This document shows positions 1 through 10,024 of a stretch of DNA of 64,000 bases, in pieces. The DNA lies in contig JAJDVQ010000028.1 of assembly GCA_022826045.1 (NCBI GenBank), forward strand, positions 1 to 64,000, written 5' to 3'. The stretch comes from Acidimicrobiia bacterium. Its GTDB lineage: Bacteria; Actinomycetota; Acidimicrobiia; Acidimicrobiales; Poriferisodalaceae. A program made the translations under genes and the position numbers. Below the pieces are notes generated by a model. That model saw only the letters and a program-made list of their open reading frames with translations. It had not been told where the DNA came from and made no database searches. Numbering within the stretch: the first letter of the stretch is position 1; each line of letters starts with the position of its first letter.

Positions 1-1
1 G

Positions 2-3000
2 CCCGCCGGTGTTGTCACTGTCACGCCGGTGAGCGCGGACGCGTCGGTCGTTGCGGTGTCGGGGGCGTTGACGTTCACCGCGGCCGACTGGCAGACCCCC
101 CAGACGGTGACGGTGACCGCTGTCGATGACGACATCGACAATGTCGGGGACCGTCACGCGAGCATCCGCCACGACGTCAGCGGCACAGGTGCCGGTGATG
201 TGATGGCGGACGACGTGGCGGTGGCGGTCGCCGACGACGACACCCGCGGCGTGAGCGTGTCGGCAGGCTCGCTGGCGCTCGACGAGGCCGACGACCCCGA
301 TACCGGCGGGGTTCTGGAGCACCGAGGCGCCTACACAGTGCAGCTGTCCAGCGAGCCTGCCGGCGGCGATGTGACCGTCGGTCTGGCCAGCGGCGACACG
401 TCGGTCGCGACGGTCTCCCCGGCGACGCTGACGTTCACTTCTGCTGACTGGAGCACCCCCCAGACGGTGACGGTCACCGCGGTCGACGACAGCACGAACA
501 CAGCCAGCGGCCGCCGGACCAGCATCGCCCACACCGTCACCAGCGCCGGGGACTACGCCGGCATGTCAGCCGACAGCGTGTCGGTCACGGTCAGTCCGCT
601 GCGCAGCGGCCCGTGCACCGCCGTCGGCGGCGATTATGACATCGACGACGACGGCCTGATCGAGATCTGCAACCTGGCCCAGCTCAACGCGATCCGCTGG
701 GACCTCAACGGCGACGGCGCCGCTGACGTGTACCCGCCCGACAAGCACGGATTCACCGGCCACGACCCCCACGGCGCCGCCAAGCTCGCCGCCGCGTTCC
801 CCAACGCCGCCGTCGGCATGGGCTGCCCGACCAGCGGCTGCACAGGCTATGAGCTGAGCGCCGACCTGGACTTCGACACCAACGCCAACGGCCGAGCCGA
901 CCCCGGCGACGACTACTGGAACAACGGCCTCGGATGGCACCCACTCATAGGCGGAGAGAGGCTCAACTCCGCGAGAGCGCTGTATCCATTGAGGGACACT
1001 GTTGTTGTCGATGGAACCAGTGTGTGCTGCGGCGACCGTCCTCACCCGCGCGCTCGGATGTTCACAGCAGAGTTCGAGGGCAACGGGCGCACCATCGCCA
1101 ACCTGTACATCAACGACGACCTGGGTTACGTCGGACTGTTCGGCATCATCGGTCCCGGTGCACACGTTCGCAACTTCGGGCTGACCGCACCTAACGCGGA
1201 CAGCGGGGTGATCGGACGCTGGCATGTGGGAGCGCTGGCCGGCGATATCGAGCGGGGCAGGGTCAGCGGCGTCTATTCCGACCTCGACGTGTCGGGGGAG
1301 TACCAGGTCGGCGGGCTGGCCGGCTCCATCTGGAACTACGGGTCCATGATCGAAAGCTATGCCACCGGCGACGTCACCGGCAGCCACATCGTTGGCGGCT
1401 TGCTGGGGATGGCCGCCGGTCGGTCCAGTGTCGCCGCCGTTTACGCCACCGGAGACATGACGGTTACGGTCGAAGTAGTTGGCGGCCTGGTCGGTTATGG
1501 CAGGTCCGGACATCTACAGGCGGCATACGCCACCGGCTCAGTCACCGTCGGACCTAAATTCTACCCGCTTCAGCGCATCGGGGGATTGGTCGGCGAGTCT
1601 GCACACTCATGGACCGAGTCGTGGATGCGAGCGACCTATGCCACCGGACGCATTACCACTCCGAACGCTGAGATCAGGGCCGGCGGGTTGACCGGGGCTT
1701 GCAGAGGGAGCGAGAGAGAACGCAGCGAAGGCAGCAACTACTGGGACGTGGAAGCCACCGGCATGGTTCATAGCCCGGGTTGCGGTTTGGGCTTCACCAC
1801 TGCCCAGCTGCAGGCGCCCACCGGTTACACGGGCATCTACCAGGACTGGGACGTGGACGTGGACGTGGCTGTGGGCAGCTATTTCGGGAGCTTTCCCGGT
1901 CCGGGTGATGATCCGTGGGATTTCGGCACGTCTACCCAGTATCCGGTGCTGAAGTACTGCGCCGAGAAGCCGGGCATCGAGACCTCTGACGGGCAGCCCT
2001 ACTGCCCGCTGCAACCCGACAGTCAACGCGACCCTTCAACCGGGCAAGTCGGGACGGTCTCCCATCCCGTGGTGAACGTGGCTGCGGCCACCAACACACG
2101 CGAGGGCGAGACCATTGACTTCGTCATCGCAGCCAACCCGAATCCGTCGGCCGACGTGCCGGTGAACATCTCCGTCACGGCGACCGGCGACTACGGCGTC
2201 ACCGCCGAGACGAAGACTGTGACCGTCCCCGCCGGCGGCAGCCACACCCTGGGCGTCGCCACGACCAATGACAACGTGGACGAGGCCGACGGCACCGTCA
2301 CCGTGACGATCGACACGGGCACGGGCTACACGGTCTCCGCCACGGCGGGCACGGCCAGCGTCACGGTCCACGATGACGACGTGCCCGAGATCAGCATCGC
2401 AGCCGTGGACGCCGATATCACCGAGGGCAGCGCAGCGGAATTTGCGTTGACTGCTGTTCCGCTGCCGGCGTCGCCGTTGACTGTGAACGTGTCAGTGGCC
2501 CAGTCCGGCGAATTCGGTGTCTCGACGGGTTCGCGTCAGGTGACGGTCGGCACATCGGGGACGGGCACGCTGTCGGTGTCGACGTCGGGCGATTCGGTCG
2601 ATGAGGTGAACGGCTCGGTGACTGCGACGGTCCGCAGCGGTTCGGGGTACTCGGTGTCGTCGTCGGGGCGTTCGGCGTCTGTGGCAGTCCAAGACGACGA
2701 TCACGATGATGCGTGCGTGGTGGCGTTGTGGGGTGACGGCAGCGTCAGCGGGAGGTGGGCCCATAGCCGTGCGGGCTGGTTCATCGTTCCGTCCCAAGGT
2801 GATGACAGCGTCAGCGGGTCGTGGGCCGCTAGCTGCAGTTCGGCGGCGCGTGCTGGCCGGTTTGCGCGGTTCTATACGTTCTCGCTGGACAGCCCGAGCC
2901 AGGTGACGATCGATCTGGAATCGCCGCATGGGCACACCACGTATCTGTATTTGCGCGCCGGGTTGGGCCAGAGGTCGGGTGAGGCGCTGGCAAGCGACGA

Positions 3001-5161
3001 CAACCGCGGCGACAGGGACAACACGCGGATCCGCCACCAGCTTGCGGCAGGCGATTACACCATCGAGGCGACGACGCACCGCGCGCGGGTAGCGGGGCCA
3101 TTCACGCTGACGGTCGCGGTGGCTGATGACGATGATCCGGTGTTGACAGGCGATCCGTGTGTGGTGGTGTTGTCGGGTGATGGGAGCGTCACCGGGGAGT
3201 GGGCTGCGGGGTGCGTTTCTTCGGTTCGCGGCGGCCGATATGCGTTGTTCTATTCGTTCTCTGTGGACGCTTCGAACCAGGTGACGGTCGATCTGGAGTC
3301 CTCGGTTGACACGTATATGTATCTGCGCGCCGGTGTCGGTCAGAAGCAGGGCGCTGCGCTGGAGTCCGACGATGACGGCGGCGACGGGTACGACTCGCGG
3401 ATCAGCAGAACGCTGGCGGCGGGCGATTACACGATCGAGGCGACGACGTATCGCGCGTCGACACCGGGGTCGTTCACGCTGACCGTCGCTGGCATCCCGG
3501 CGCAGACGGTGGTCCAGCCGGACCTGGAGTTGCAGCAGGATCCCGAGGTCAGCATCGCCGCCAGCGCCGACATCGACGAGGGCGACGATGCGACGTTCAC
3601 TGTCACTGCGGTCCCGGCGCCCGCAGCGGCGCTGGACGTGACTGTGGCGGTCACCCAGACAGGCGATTTCGGTGTGTCGCCGGGCTCGCATACGGTCACG
3701 GTTCCGGCGTCTGGCACCGCCACGCTGACGGTCGCCACGGTCGGCGACTCGGTCGATGAGCCCGACGGTTCGGTGACGGCGACGGTCGGCGTCGGGACGG
3801 GTTACACGGTCTCGGCCAGCGGCGGTTCGGCGTCGGTTGCGGTGGCCGATGACGATGTGCCGCCGCCGGCGGTGTGCGTGCCGTCTTTGCCGTCGGACGC
3901 GGTGACGGTGTCCGTGGTGACTGGCTGGCGTGGCGAGTTCGCTCATGCTGCGCATCGGCAGCGCTGGGATCGGGTGCTGGCCGCGTTGGGTGTGGACACC
4001 GGCGAGGCGGCGATGACCGTGGCTGACGCGCAGGCGGTCAGGGCGCAGTTCGACAATGCTCGTTGGGACCGCACGGTGCGCACGCTGCAGGCCATGGCCC
4101 AATGCGACACCGACCCGCCGCCTGCGGCCGACCCTGAGGTGAGCGTCGCGGCCGACGGCGGGGTCGCCGAGGGCGGCGACGCGGTGTTCACGGTCACTGC
4201 TGATCCTGCGCCGTCGGCGGCGCTGACAGTGGACGTGACCGTTTCGCAGTCGGGCGATTTCGGCGTTGCGACGGGGTCGCGGTCTGTCACGGTTCCGGCG
4301 TCGGGCAGCGTCACGCTGACCGTCGCCACGACGGATGACTCGGCCGATGAGGCGGACGGTTCGGTGACGGTCACGATCGACGGCGGCACCGGCTACACCG
4401 TCTCGGCGACTGCCGGGTCGGCCTCTGTCGCGGTGGCAGATGACGACGACCCGGCCCCGCCGCCTGCGGTGGACCCCGTGGTGAGCGTCACAGCCGGCGG
4501 CGGGGTCACTGAGGGCGGCGACGCGGCATTCACGGTCACCGCTGTTCCGGCGCCCACAGCGCCGCTGACAGTCACCGTGTCGGTCGCGCAGTCCGGCGAT
4601 TTCGGCGTGTCGCCGGGTTCTCGGACGGTCACCGTCCCGGTCTCCGGCAGCGCCGCCCTCACCGTTGCCACGACAGACGACAGCACAGATGAGGCCGACG
4701 GGTCGGTCACCGTCACCGTTGACACTGGCACCGGCTACACCGTGTCCCAGTCGGCGGGCACTGCGTCGGCGGCGGTGGCCGACGACGACGACCCGCCGCC
4801 TCCGCCGCCACCGGTGGTGAACGCGGTTCCGTCGTTGTCGATCAGCGATGCGTCGGCGGGCGAGGGCGGCACGCTGGCGTTCACGGTGACGCTCAGCCCG
4901 GCCAGCGGCCGTTATGTGTGGGTGTCCTATTACGCGCGGCCCGCGTACGGGGCTGGGTTGTCGGCGACCTACGCGGACTTCGCGCAGGCCTACGGGATGC
5001 TGACCTTCAGACCCGGCGAGACGGCCAAGACCGTCACCGTGGCAGCGGTCGACGACAGCCGACCTGAAGGCGACGAGACGTTCGTCGTCGTGCTGTACTC
5101 CGCAGTCCAAGCAGCAGTCGCCGACCGCGAAGGCATCGGCACCATCACCGACAACGACTGA
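2..5161 (+). CDS. Large modular extracellular Calx-beta/GLUG protein, 5' end outside the window
   Basis: Reading frame 2 is open to the left edge, so the true start lies upstream and the first in-frame GTG at 29 is only internal. Order of modules: two beta-sandwich repeats ending in acidic ADDDT-like tails; a GLUG-type region (about nt 620-1960) with GGLAGS, YATGDVTG and GGLVG repeats; two Calx-beta-like repeats (about 2069-2701); two PPC-like beta domains (about 2709-3140 and 3157-3490) sharing YTIEATT and FTLTVA; a third Calx-beta-like repeat; a helical insert (about 3876-4110); two more such repeats; and a C-terminal Calx-beta domain. Repeats share GDFGVSxGS, TVTVPASG and DEADGSVT motifs. 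Such proteins are secreted adhesins or surface proteins binding calcium through acidic loops; the substrate is unknown. No C-terminal anchor is visible. The signal peptide would be off-window. Confidence 0.85.
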   Translation, partial: PAGVVTVTPVSADASVVAVSGALTFTAADWQTPQTVTVTAVDDDIDNVGDRHASIRHDVSGTGAGDVMADDVAVAVADDDTRGVSVSAGSLALDEADDPDTGGVLEHRGAYTVQLSSEPAGGDVTVGLASGDTSVATVSPATLTFTSADWSTPQTVTVTAVDDSTNTASGRRTSIAHTVTSAGDYAGMSADSVSVTVSPLRSGPCTAVGGDYDIDDDGLIEICNLAQLNAIRWDLNGDGAADVYPPDKHGFTGHDPHGAAKLAAAFPNAAVGMGCPTSGCTGYELSADLDFDTNANGRADPGDDYWNNGLGWHPLIGGERLNSARALYPLRDTVVVDGTSVCCGDRPHPRARMFTAEFEGNGRTIANLYINDDLGYVGLFGIIGPGAHVRNFGLTAPNADSGVIGRWHVGALAGDIERGRVSGVYSDLDVSGEYQVGGLAGSIWNYGSMIESYATGDVTGSHIVGGLLGMAAGRSSVAAVYATGDMTVTVEVVGGLVGYGRSGHLQAAYATGSVTVGPKFYPLQRIGGLVGESAHSWTESWMRATYATGRITTPNAEIRAGGLTGACRGSERERSEGSNYWDVEATGMVHSPGCGLGFTTAQLQAPTGYTGIYQDWDVDVDVAVGSYFGSFPGPGDDPWDFGTSTQYPVLKYCAEKPGIETSDGQPYCPLQPDSQRDPSTGQVGTVSHPVVNVAAATNTREGETIDFVIAANPNPSADVPVNISVTATGDYGVTAETKTVTVPAGGSHTLGVATTNDNVDEADGTVTVTIDTGTGYTVSATAGTASVTVHDDDVPEISIAAVDADITEGSAAEFALTAVPLPASPLTVNVSVAQSGEFGVSTGSRQVTVGTSGTGTLSVSTSGDSVDEVNGSVTATVRSGSGYSVSSSGRSASVAVQDDDHDDACVVALWGDGSVSGRWAHSRAGWFIVPSQGDDSVSGSWAASCSSAARAGRFARFYTFSLDSPSQVTIDLESPHGHTTYLYLRAGLGQRSGEALASDDNRGDRDNTRIRHQLAAGDYTIEATTHRARVAGPFTLTVAVADDDDPVLTGDPCVVVLSGDGSVTGEWAAGCVSSVRGGRYALFYSFSVDASNQVTVDLESSVDTYMYLRAGVGQKQGAALESDDDGGDGYDSRISRTLAAGDYTIEATTYRASTPGSFTLTVAGIPAQTVVQPDLELQQDPEVSIAASADIDEGDDATFTVTAVPAPAAALDVTVAVTQTGDFGVSPGSHTVTVPASGTATLTVATVGDSVDEPDGSVTATVGVGTGYTVSASGGSASVAVADDDVPPPAVCVPSLPSDAVTVSVVTGWRGEFAHAAHRQRWDRVLAALGVDTGEAAMTVADAQAVRAQFDNARWDRTVRTLQAMAQCDTDPPPAADPEVSVAADGGVAEGGDAVFTVTADPAPSAALTVDVTVSQSGDFGVATGSRSVTVPASGSVTLTVATTDDSADEADGSVTVTIDGGTGYTVSATAGSASVAVADDDDPAPPPAVDPVVSVTAGGGVTEGGDAAFTVTAVPAPTAPLTVTVSVAQSGDFGVSPGSRTVTVPVSGSAALTVATTDDSTDEADGSVTVTVDTGTGYTVSQSAGTASAAVADDDDPPPPPPPVVNAVPSLSISDASAGEGGTLAFTVTLSPASGRYVWVSYYARPAYGAGLSATYADFAQAYGMLTFRPGETAKTVTVAAVDDSRPEGDETFVVVLYSAVQAAVADREGIGTITDND

Positions 5162-5166
5162 CACCC

Positions 5167-5197
5167 CTCGGCACGCCATCGTCCGGCGGTGGCCGAG
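5167..5197. terminator. Stem-loop between convergent genes
   Basis: CTCGGC at 5167-5172 pairs with GCCGAG at 5192-5197, with an inner GCC/GGC pairing. It lies in the 41-nt gap between the convergent Calx-beta gene and pyruvate carboxylase, so it could terminate both. There is no clear U-tract. Confidence 0.4.
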
Positions 5198-5202
5198 AAG
5201 CC

Positions 5203-8200
5203 CTATCCGTCGTGTTCGCTTTCCGGGCTGCCTGATCGGCCTGCCGGACGGACCTCCGCGATCAGGTCGCCAGGCTCGAGCAGCGATCCCGAGGCTGCGG
5301 CCACCGAGATGACCGTGCCGGTGACGGGTGCCGAGATCGACGACTCCATCTTCATGGCCTCGATGACCGCGACCGTGTCCCCGGCCTCTATCTGATCGCC
5401 TTCGGACACCGACACGTTCACCGAGCCCCGGAACGGTGCCGCCACGTGACCCGGCACGCTGGGATCAGCCCGGGCGTGCTCAGGCCGATCCACGGCCACG
5501 GTGCGATCGAGCGTGTCGATGTCGCGGGGCTGACCGTTCACCCTGAAGCTCACCAGGCGAATGCCCTCGTCGTTCGGCTCGCCGATGGACCGCAGGCCCA
5601 GCAGCAGCCGCACGCCCGGGCCGAGCACCACGGCGGTGTCGTTGTCGTGAGGGTCCAGCCCGTACCAGAACAGCAGCGACGGCAGCACCGACAGGTCGCC
5701 GTAGCGGTGGGTGTTCTCGCTCTGCGCGGCCGAAGGCGTGGGAAACAGCAGCCGATTCAGCGTGGCGGCGCGGTCGGCCGCCAAGCCCGTCATGTCGTCG
5801 TCGGTGAGGTCCTTGGTCTTGGGCGCCCAGTCGCGGCCCTCGGTGGCGTGGGTCCGGAAGGGTTCGGGGAAGCCGCCCGGCGGGGTGCCGAGTTCGCCGT
5901 GCAGAAAGCCGATGACGCTGTCGGGCAGGTCGGCCCCGGCCGGATCGCCTGCCAGCTCGGCGGGCGAGACGCCCGAGGCCACGAGGTGCAAGGCGAGATC
6001 GCCGACAACCTTCGACGACGGGGTGACCTTGATGGGGCGGCCGAGCAGGTCGCTGCAGGCCGCATACAGGCGCTCGACTTCCTCGAAACGGTGCCCCAGG
6101 CCCAGCGCCCGGGCCTGCGACCGCAAGTTCGACAGCTGCCCGCCGGGTATCTCGTGGCGGTAGACGGTGCCCGTGGGCGACGGCAGGCCGGCTTCGAACG
6201 GCGCGTACACGTGCCGCACGGCTTCCCAGTAGGGCTCCATGTCGCCGATCGCGTCGAGACTGAGCCCGGTAGCCCGGTCGGTGTCGTCGGTCATCGCCAC
6301 GATCGAGGCGATGGACGGCTGGGAGGTCATCCCCGACAGGGGCGGGGCAGCACCGTCGATGGCATCCACCCCGGCGTCGATAGCTGCAAGGTAGGTGGCG
6401 AGCTGCCCGCCGCCGGTGTCGTGGGTGTGCAGGTGCACTGGCTGGGCGAACCGATCTCGCAGCGCACTGACGAGCACCTCCGCGGCTGGCGGGCGCAGCA
6501 GCCCCGCCATGTCCTTGATGCACAGGATGTGCACCCCGGCGGCGTCGAGATGCTCGGCGACGCTCAAGTAGTAGTCGAGGGTGTAGAGGTCCTCGTCGGG
6601 GCTGGACAGGTTGCCCGAGTAGCAGATGGTGCCCTCGGCCACCGCACCGGCCTCGATCACGGCTTCGATGGCGGGCCGCATCTGGTCGATGGAGTTGAAC
6701 GCGTCGAAGACTCGGAAGATGTCCATCCCGCACTCGGCCGCCTCGGCCACGAACTCGTGGGCGACCGTGTCGGGATAGGGCGAGTAGCCCACCGTGTTGC
6801 GCCCCCGCAGCAGCATCTGGGTGCAGATGTTGGGGGCCGCTGCACGTATGCGCCGCAGCCGTTCCCACGGGTCCTCGTGCAGGAACCGCAGCGCCACGTC
6901 GAAGGTGGCGCCTCCCCAGCACTCCATGCTGAGCAGCTGCGGCATGTAGTGGGCCATCTGGCGGGCACCCGCCACCAGGTCGATGGTGCGCAGCCGGGTG
7001 GCCAGGATCGATTGGTGGGCATCGCGCAGCGTGGTGTCGGTGACGGCCACGGTGCCGGCGGCCCGCAGGTCGGCTGCGAAGCCCGCAGGCCCGAGTTCGT
7101 CGAGTCGCTGCTTGGATCCGTCCGGCGGCGTGCGCGGTGTCGGTGCGAGCTTGGTGGCGGGATCGACGTGGGTCGGGGCGGGGCCGTGGGGCTGGTGGAC
7201 GGTCACGTCGGCCAGGTAGCGCAGCAGCCGTGTGGCCCGGTCGGCACCCACCGACGCCGCGGTCAGCTCAGGCCGGTCGTCGATGAACGTGGTGGTGACG
7301 GGTTCGGACTGGAACTGGGTGTCGGCCAGGATCGCTTGGAGGTACGGCTGGTTGGTCGACACGCCCCGCACCCGGTACTCCGCCAGTGTGCGCTGCATGC
7401 GCCGGACCACGGTGTCGAAATCGGGGCCGCGGCAGGTGATCTTCTCGATCATCGAGTCGAAGTGCGGGGTGATCTCCACCCCCTGGTAGACGCAGCCGTC
7501 CAGGCGCACGCCGGCGCCGCTGGCGGGTCGGTAGGCCACGATGCGTCCGGTGTCGGGTCGGAAGTCGTTGGCGGGGTTCTCGGCGGTCACCCGGCACTGC
7601 ATCGCGAAGCCGCGCATGCTGATGCGGTCCTGGGACAGCCCCAGATCGTCGAGCGTGGCACCGGCGGCGATGCGCAGCTGCGACTCGACGAGGTCGATGT
7701 CGGTGACTTCTTCGGTCACCGTGTGCTCCACCTGGATGCGGGGGTTCATCTCGATGAAGACGTGCCGACCGCTGGGCTCCACCAAGAACTCCACCGTGCC
7801 CGCGTTGACGTAGCCGATGGCCTCCGCGAAACGAACGGCGTCGGCGAGCAGTTGCTGCCGCACCGCTGGGTCGAGGTCGCGGGCGGGTGCCATCTCGACC
7901 ACCTTCTGGAAGCGCCGCTGCACCGAGCAGTCCCGCTCGTAGAGGTGCACGACGTTGCCGCCGGCGTCGGCCAGCACCTGCGCCTCGATGTGGCGCACGT
8001 CGGTCATCGCCTCTTCGAGGAAGACGGTGCCGTCGCCGAACGCGCTGTGGGCTTCCCGGCGAGCGGCCTCGACCGCCTCGGCCAAGTTCTCGGGGCGCTC
8101 CACGCGGCGCATGCCGCGCCCGCCGCCGCCTGACGCAGCCTTCACGAATAGCGGGAAGCCGATCGCTGACGCTGCGCTCGTGATGTCGGATTCGGCAGCG

Positions 8201-8625
8201 TCGTCGTCGACGGGCGGCGATTGTCGCAGCACCGGCAGGTCGGCGGCTTCGGCCGCCTCGCGTGCTCGCATCTTGTTGCCGGTCAGCCGCAGCGCCCCGG
8301 CGCTGGGCCCCACGAAGGTGATGCCCGCCGCCGCGCACGCATCGGCGAGATCCGGACTCTCGGACAGGAATCCGTAACCCGGGTAAATGGCGTCGGCGCC
8401 GACTTCCACCGCTTTGGCCACGATGGCCTCGTGGTCGAGGTAGGCCCGGACCGGCCGGCCCTCAGTGCCGATGACGTATGCCTCGTCGGCCTTGATCCGG
8501 TGCAACGCCCCGCTGCGTTCCTCCTCGACGGGAAGGATCGCCACAGTCCTGATGCCGAGCTGGGTCGCAGCGCGAAAGGCACGGATGGCGATCTCGCCCC
8601 GGTTCGCTACGAGCAGCTTCTCCAT
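5203..8625 (-). CDS. pyc: Pyruvate carboxylase
   Basis: Biotin- and ATP-dependent carboxylation of pyruvate to oxaloacetate, an anaplerotic cytosolic enzyme. The 1140-residue length matches the single-chain form. Order: biotin carboxylase with ATP-grasp (about 1-450, glycine-rich GGGGRGMR loop and EMNPRIQVEHTVTEE), HMGL-like carboxyltransferase (begins near 515 with VTDTTLRDAHQS, metal-binding HLHTHDTGG), allosteric/PYC_OADA region, and C-terminal biotinyl domain with EAMKMES, biotinyl lysine about K1092. The ATG at 8625 follows a GGGAG box. It is convergent with the Calx-beta gene and divergent from the aminotransferase, leaving a 103-nt shared promoter region. A long open frame on the opposite strand is a GC-composition shadow. 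Confidence 0.97.
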   Translation of the reverse strand: MEKLLVANRGEIAIRAFRAATQLGIRTVAILPVEEERSGALHRIKADEAYVIGTEGRPVRAYLDHEAIVAKAVEVGADAIYPGYGFLSESPDLADACAAAGITFVGPSAGALRLTGNKMRAREAAEAADLPVLRQSPPVDDDAAESDITSAASAIGFPLFVKAASGGGGRGMRRVERPENLAEAVEAARREAHSAFGDGTVFLEEAMTDVRHIEAQVLADAGGNVVHLYERDCSVQRRFQKVVEMAPARDLDPAVRQQLLADAVRFAEAIGYVNAGTVEFLVEPSGRHVFIEMNPRIQVEHTVTEEVTDIDLVESQLRIAAGATLDDLGLSQDRISMRGFAMQCRVTAENPANDFRPDTGRIVAYRPASGAGVRLDGCVYQGVEITPHFDSMIEKITCRGPDFDTVVRRMQRTLAEYRVRGVSTNQPYLQAILADTQFQSEPVTTTFIDDRPELTAASVGADRATRLLRYLADVTVHQPHGPAPTHVDPATKLAPTPRTPPDGSKQRLDELGPAGFAADLRAAGTVAVTDTTLRDAHQSILATRLRTIDLVAGARQMAHYMPQLLSMECWGGATFDVALRFLHEDPWERLRRIRAAAPNICTQMLLRGRNTVGYSPYPDTVAHEFVAEAAECGMDIFRVFDAFNSIDQMRPAIEAVIEAGAVAEGTICYSGNLSSPDEDLYTLDYYLSVAEHLDAAGVHILCIKDMAGLLRPPAAEVLVSALRDRFAQPVHLHTHDTGGGQLATYLAAIDAGVDAIDGAAPPLSGMTSQPSIASIVAMTDDTDRATGLSLDAIGDMEPYWEAVRHVYAPFEAGLPSPTGTVYRHEIPGGQLSNLRSQARALGLGHRFEEVERLYAACSDLLGRPIKVTPSSKVVGDLALHLVASGVSPAELAGDPAGADLPDSVIGFLHGELGTPPGGFPEPFRTHATEGRDWAPKTKDLTDDDMTGLAADRAATLNRLLFPTPSAAQSENTHRYGDLSVLPSLLFWYGLDPHDNDTAVVLGPGVRLLLGLRSIGEPNDEGIRLVSFRVNGQPRDIDTLDRTVAVDRPEHARADPSVPGHVAAPFRGSVNVSVSEGDQIEAGDTVAVIEAMKMESSISAPVTGTVISVAAASGSLLEPGDLIAEVRPAGRSGSPESEHDG

Positions 8626-8728
8626 GACATCTCCCGTGGACGTCTCCCGTGTCCGGTCAACATGTTCGCGCCTGATTCCGGTCCCAAATCACTTCGTTGC
8701 GGCGAGCCGTTGCCGTAGCGTGCGCTGC

Positions 8729-9901
8729 GTGACTGCATGGCTGTTGGACCCGGAAGTGCTCCATCTCAATCACGGCTCGTTCGGCGCGACTCCTGCGGAG
8801 GTGCTGGACGCACAGCAGGCCATCCGTACCCGCATCGAGGCCAACCCGACCCGGTTCTTCCTTGAAGGCGAGTACCAGGAACGGCTGGACTGCACGCGGC
8901 AGGCGGTGGCGGAGTTCGTCGATGCCGACCCCGCAGGACTCGTGTTCGTCACGAACGCCACGGCGGGTGTGAACTCGGTGCTGCGCTCGCTGGAGCCGAG
9001 CTTGTCGGTCGGCGACGAGATTCTGGTGACCGATCACGAGTACAACGCCTGCACTAACGCCGCGGTGGTGTCGGCGTCGCGTGCCGGCGCTGTGGTCACC
9101 ACCGCAGCAGTGCCGTTCCCGCTCGACGACCGCAGCGAGGTGGTCGACGCCGTGCTCAGTGCCGTCACCGACCGCACGCGCATCCTGCTCATCGACACGG
9201 TCACCTCGGCAACCGGTCTCGTGCTGCCGGTGGCCGAAATCGCGGCACAGCTCGAGCCTGACGTGCAAGTGCTCGTGGACGCCGCCCATGCGCCCGGCAT
9301 GATCGACTTCGATGTGAGGGAGCTGGGCGCTTCCTACGTCACCGCCAACTGCCATAAGTGGATGTGCTCGGCCAAGGGCGCCGCGTTCTTGTGGGTGCGG
9401 GCCGATCGGCGCGACGGCATGCACCACGCCGTCATCAGCCATGGGTACAACGGAGGCTGGCCCTCTGAAGGCGGGCATCTGCATGCCCAGTTCGACTGGA
9501 CGGGCACCCATGATCCGACGGCTTGGCTGACCATCGTCGATGCTCTGGCCGCCGTCGAAACCATGCATCCCGACGGCTGGCCGGGTGTGAAGTCGGCAAT
9601 CCGCGAGCTGTGCCTGTCTGGCCGTGACGTGCTCATCGAGACGCTCGGTATCGCTTCGCCGGCACCCGCGGACATGATCGGCGCCATTGCCAGCGTTCCG
9701 CTGCCGCCGGCCGGCAACTCGGGCTCGGCGATCTTCGACCCGCTCATGGCGGCGCTGCGCGATCGCCACCGCATCGAGGTGCCGGTGTTCACTTGGCCAG
9801 CGCCGCCCGACCGCGTCCTGCGCATCTCGGCCCACCTCTACAACCAGCCCGACGACTACGAGCTGCTCGCCAAGGCGCTCACCACGGAACTGGCCGACTA
9901 G
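8729..9901 (+). CDS. PLP-dependent class V aminotransferase (isopenicillin N epimerase / EgtE-like)
   Basis: 390 residues starting at the GTG that gives VTAWLLDPEVLHLNHGS; the frame is open further upstream but there overlaps pyc antisense. LNHGSFGATP near the start is typical of the isopenicillin-N-epimerase/hercynylcysteine lyase branch. D184 in VLVDAAHAPG should contact the PLP pyridine nitrogen and K210 in CHKW is the expected Schiff-base lysine. Members cleave or epimerise amino acids or C-S bonds; the substrate here cannot be assigned. No other ergothioneine genes are in the window, so EgtE is only one option. Confidence 0.85.
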   Translation: MTAWLLDPEVLHLNHGSFGATPAEVLDAQQAIRTRIEANPTRFFLEGEYQERLDCTRQAVAEFVDADPAGLVFVTNATAGVNSVLRSLEPSLSVGDEILVTDHEYNACTNAAVVSASRAGAVVTTAAVPFPLDDRSEVVDAVLSAVTDRTRILLIDTVTSATGLVLPVAEIAAQLEPDVQVLVDAAHAPGMIDFDVRELGASYVTANCHKWMCSAKGAAFLWVRADRRDGMHHAVISHGYNGGWPSEGGHLHAQFDWTGTHDPTAWLTIVDALAAVETMHPDGWPGVKSAIRELCLSGRDVLIETLGIASPAPADMIGAIASVPLPPAGNSGSAIFDPLMAALRDRHRIEVPVFTWPAPPDRVLRISAHLYNQPDDYELLAKALTTELAD

Positions 9902-10024
9902 GGGTCGCCAAATCGGGTGATGGCGGCGTCGCAACGGTGCAGCGCTGCGGCGGCTCAGGCCAGGTGGCAGGATCGCGGCAGGCAGGGCGAGACCCGCCCG
10001 AGGTTCGCAGCCCAGGAGGCACCG

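Noticed and set aside
2492-5179. 895-codon open frame on the minus strand opposite the Calx-beta gene
   Set aside because: Arg/His-rich composition and mirrors the repeat units of the real gene; no start or domain support.
5446-8133. 895-codon open frame on the plus strand opposite pyruvate carboxylase
   Set aside because: Low-complexity His/Arg/Gly-rich translation with no family motifs; a codon-position shadow of pyc in GC-rich DNA.
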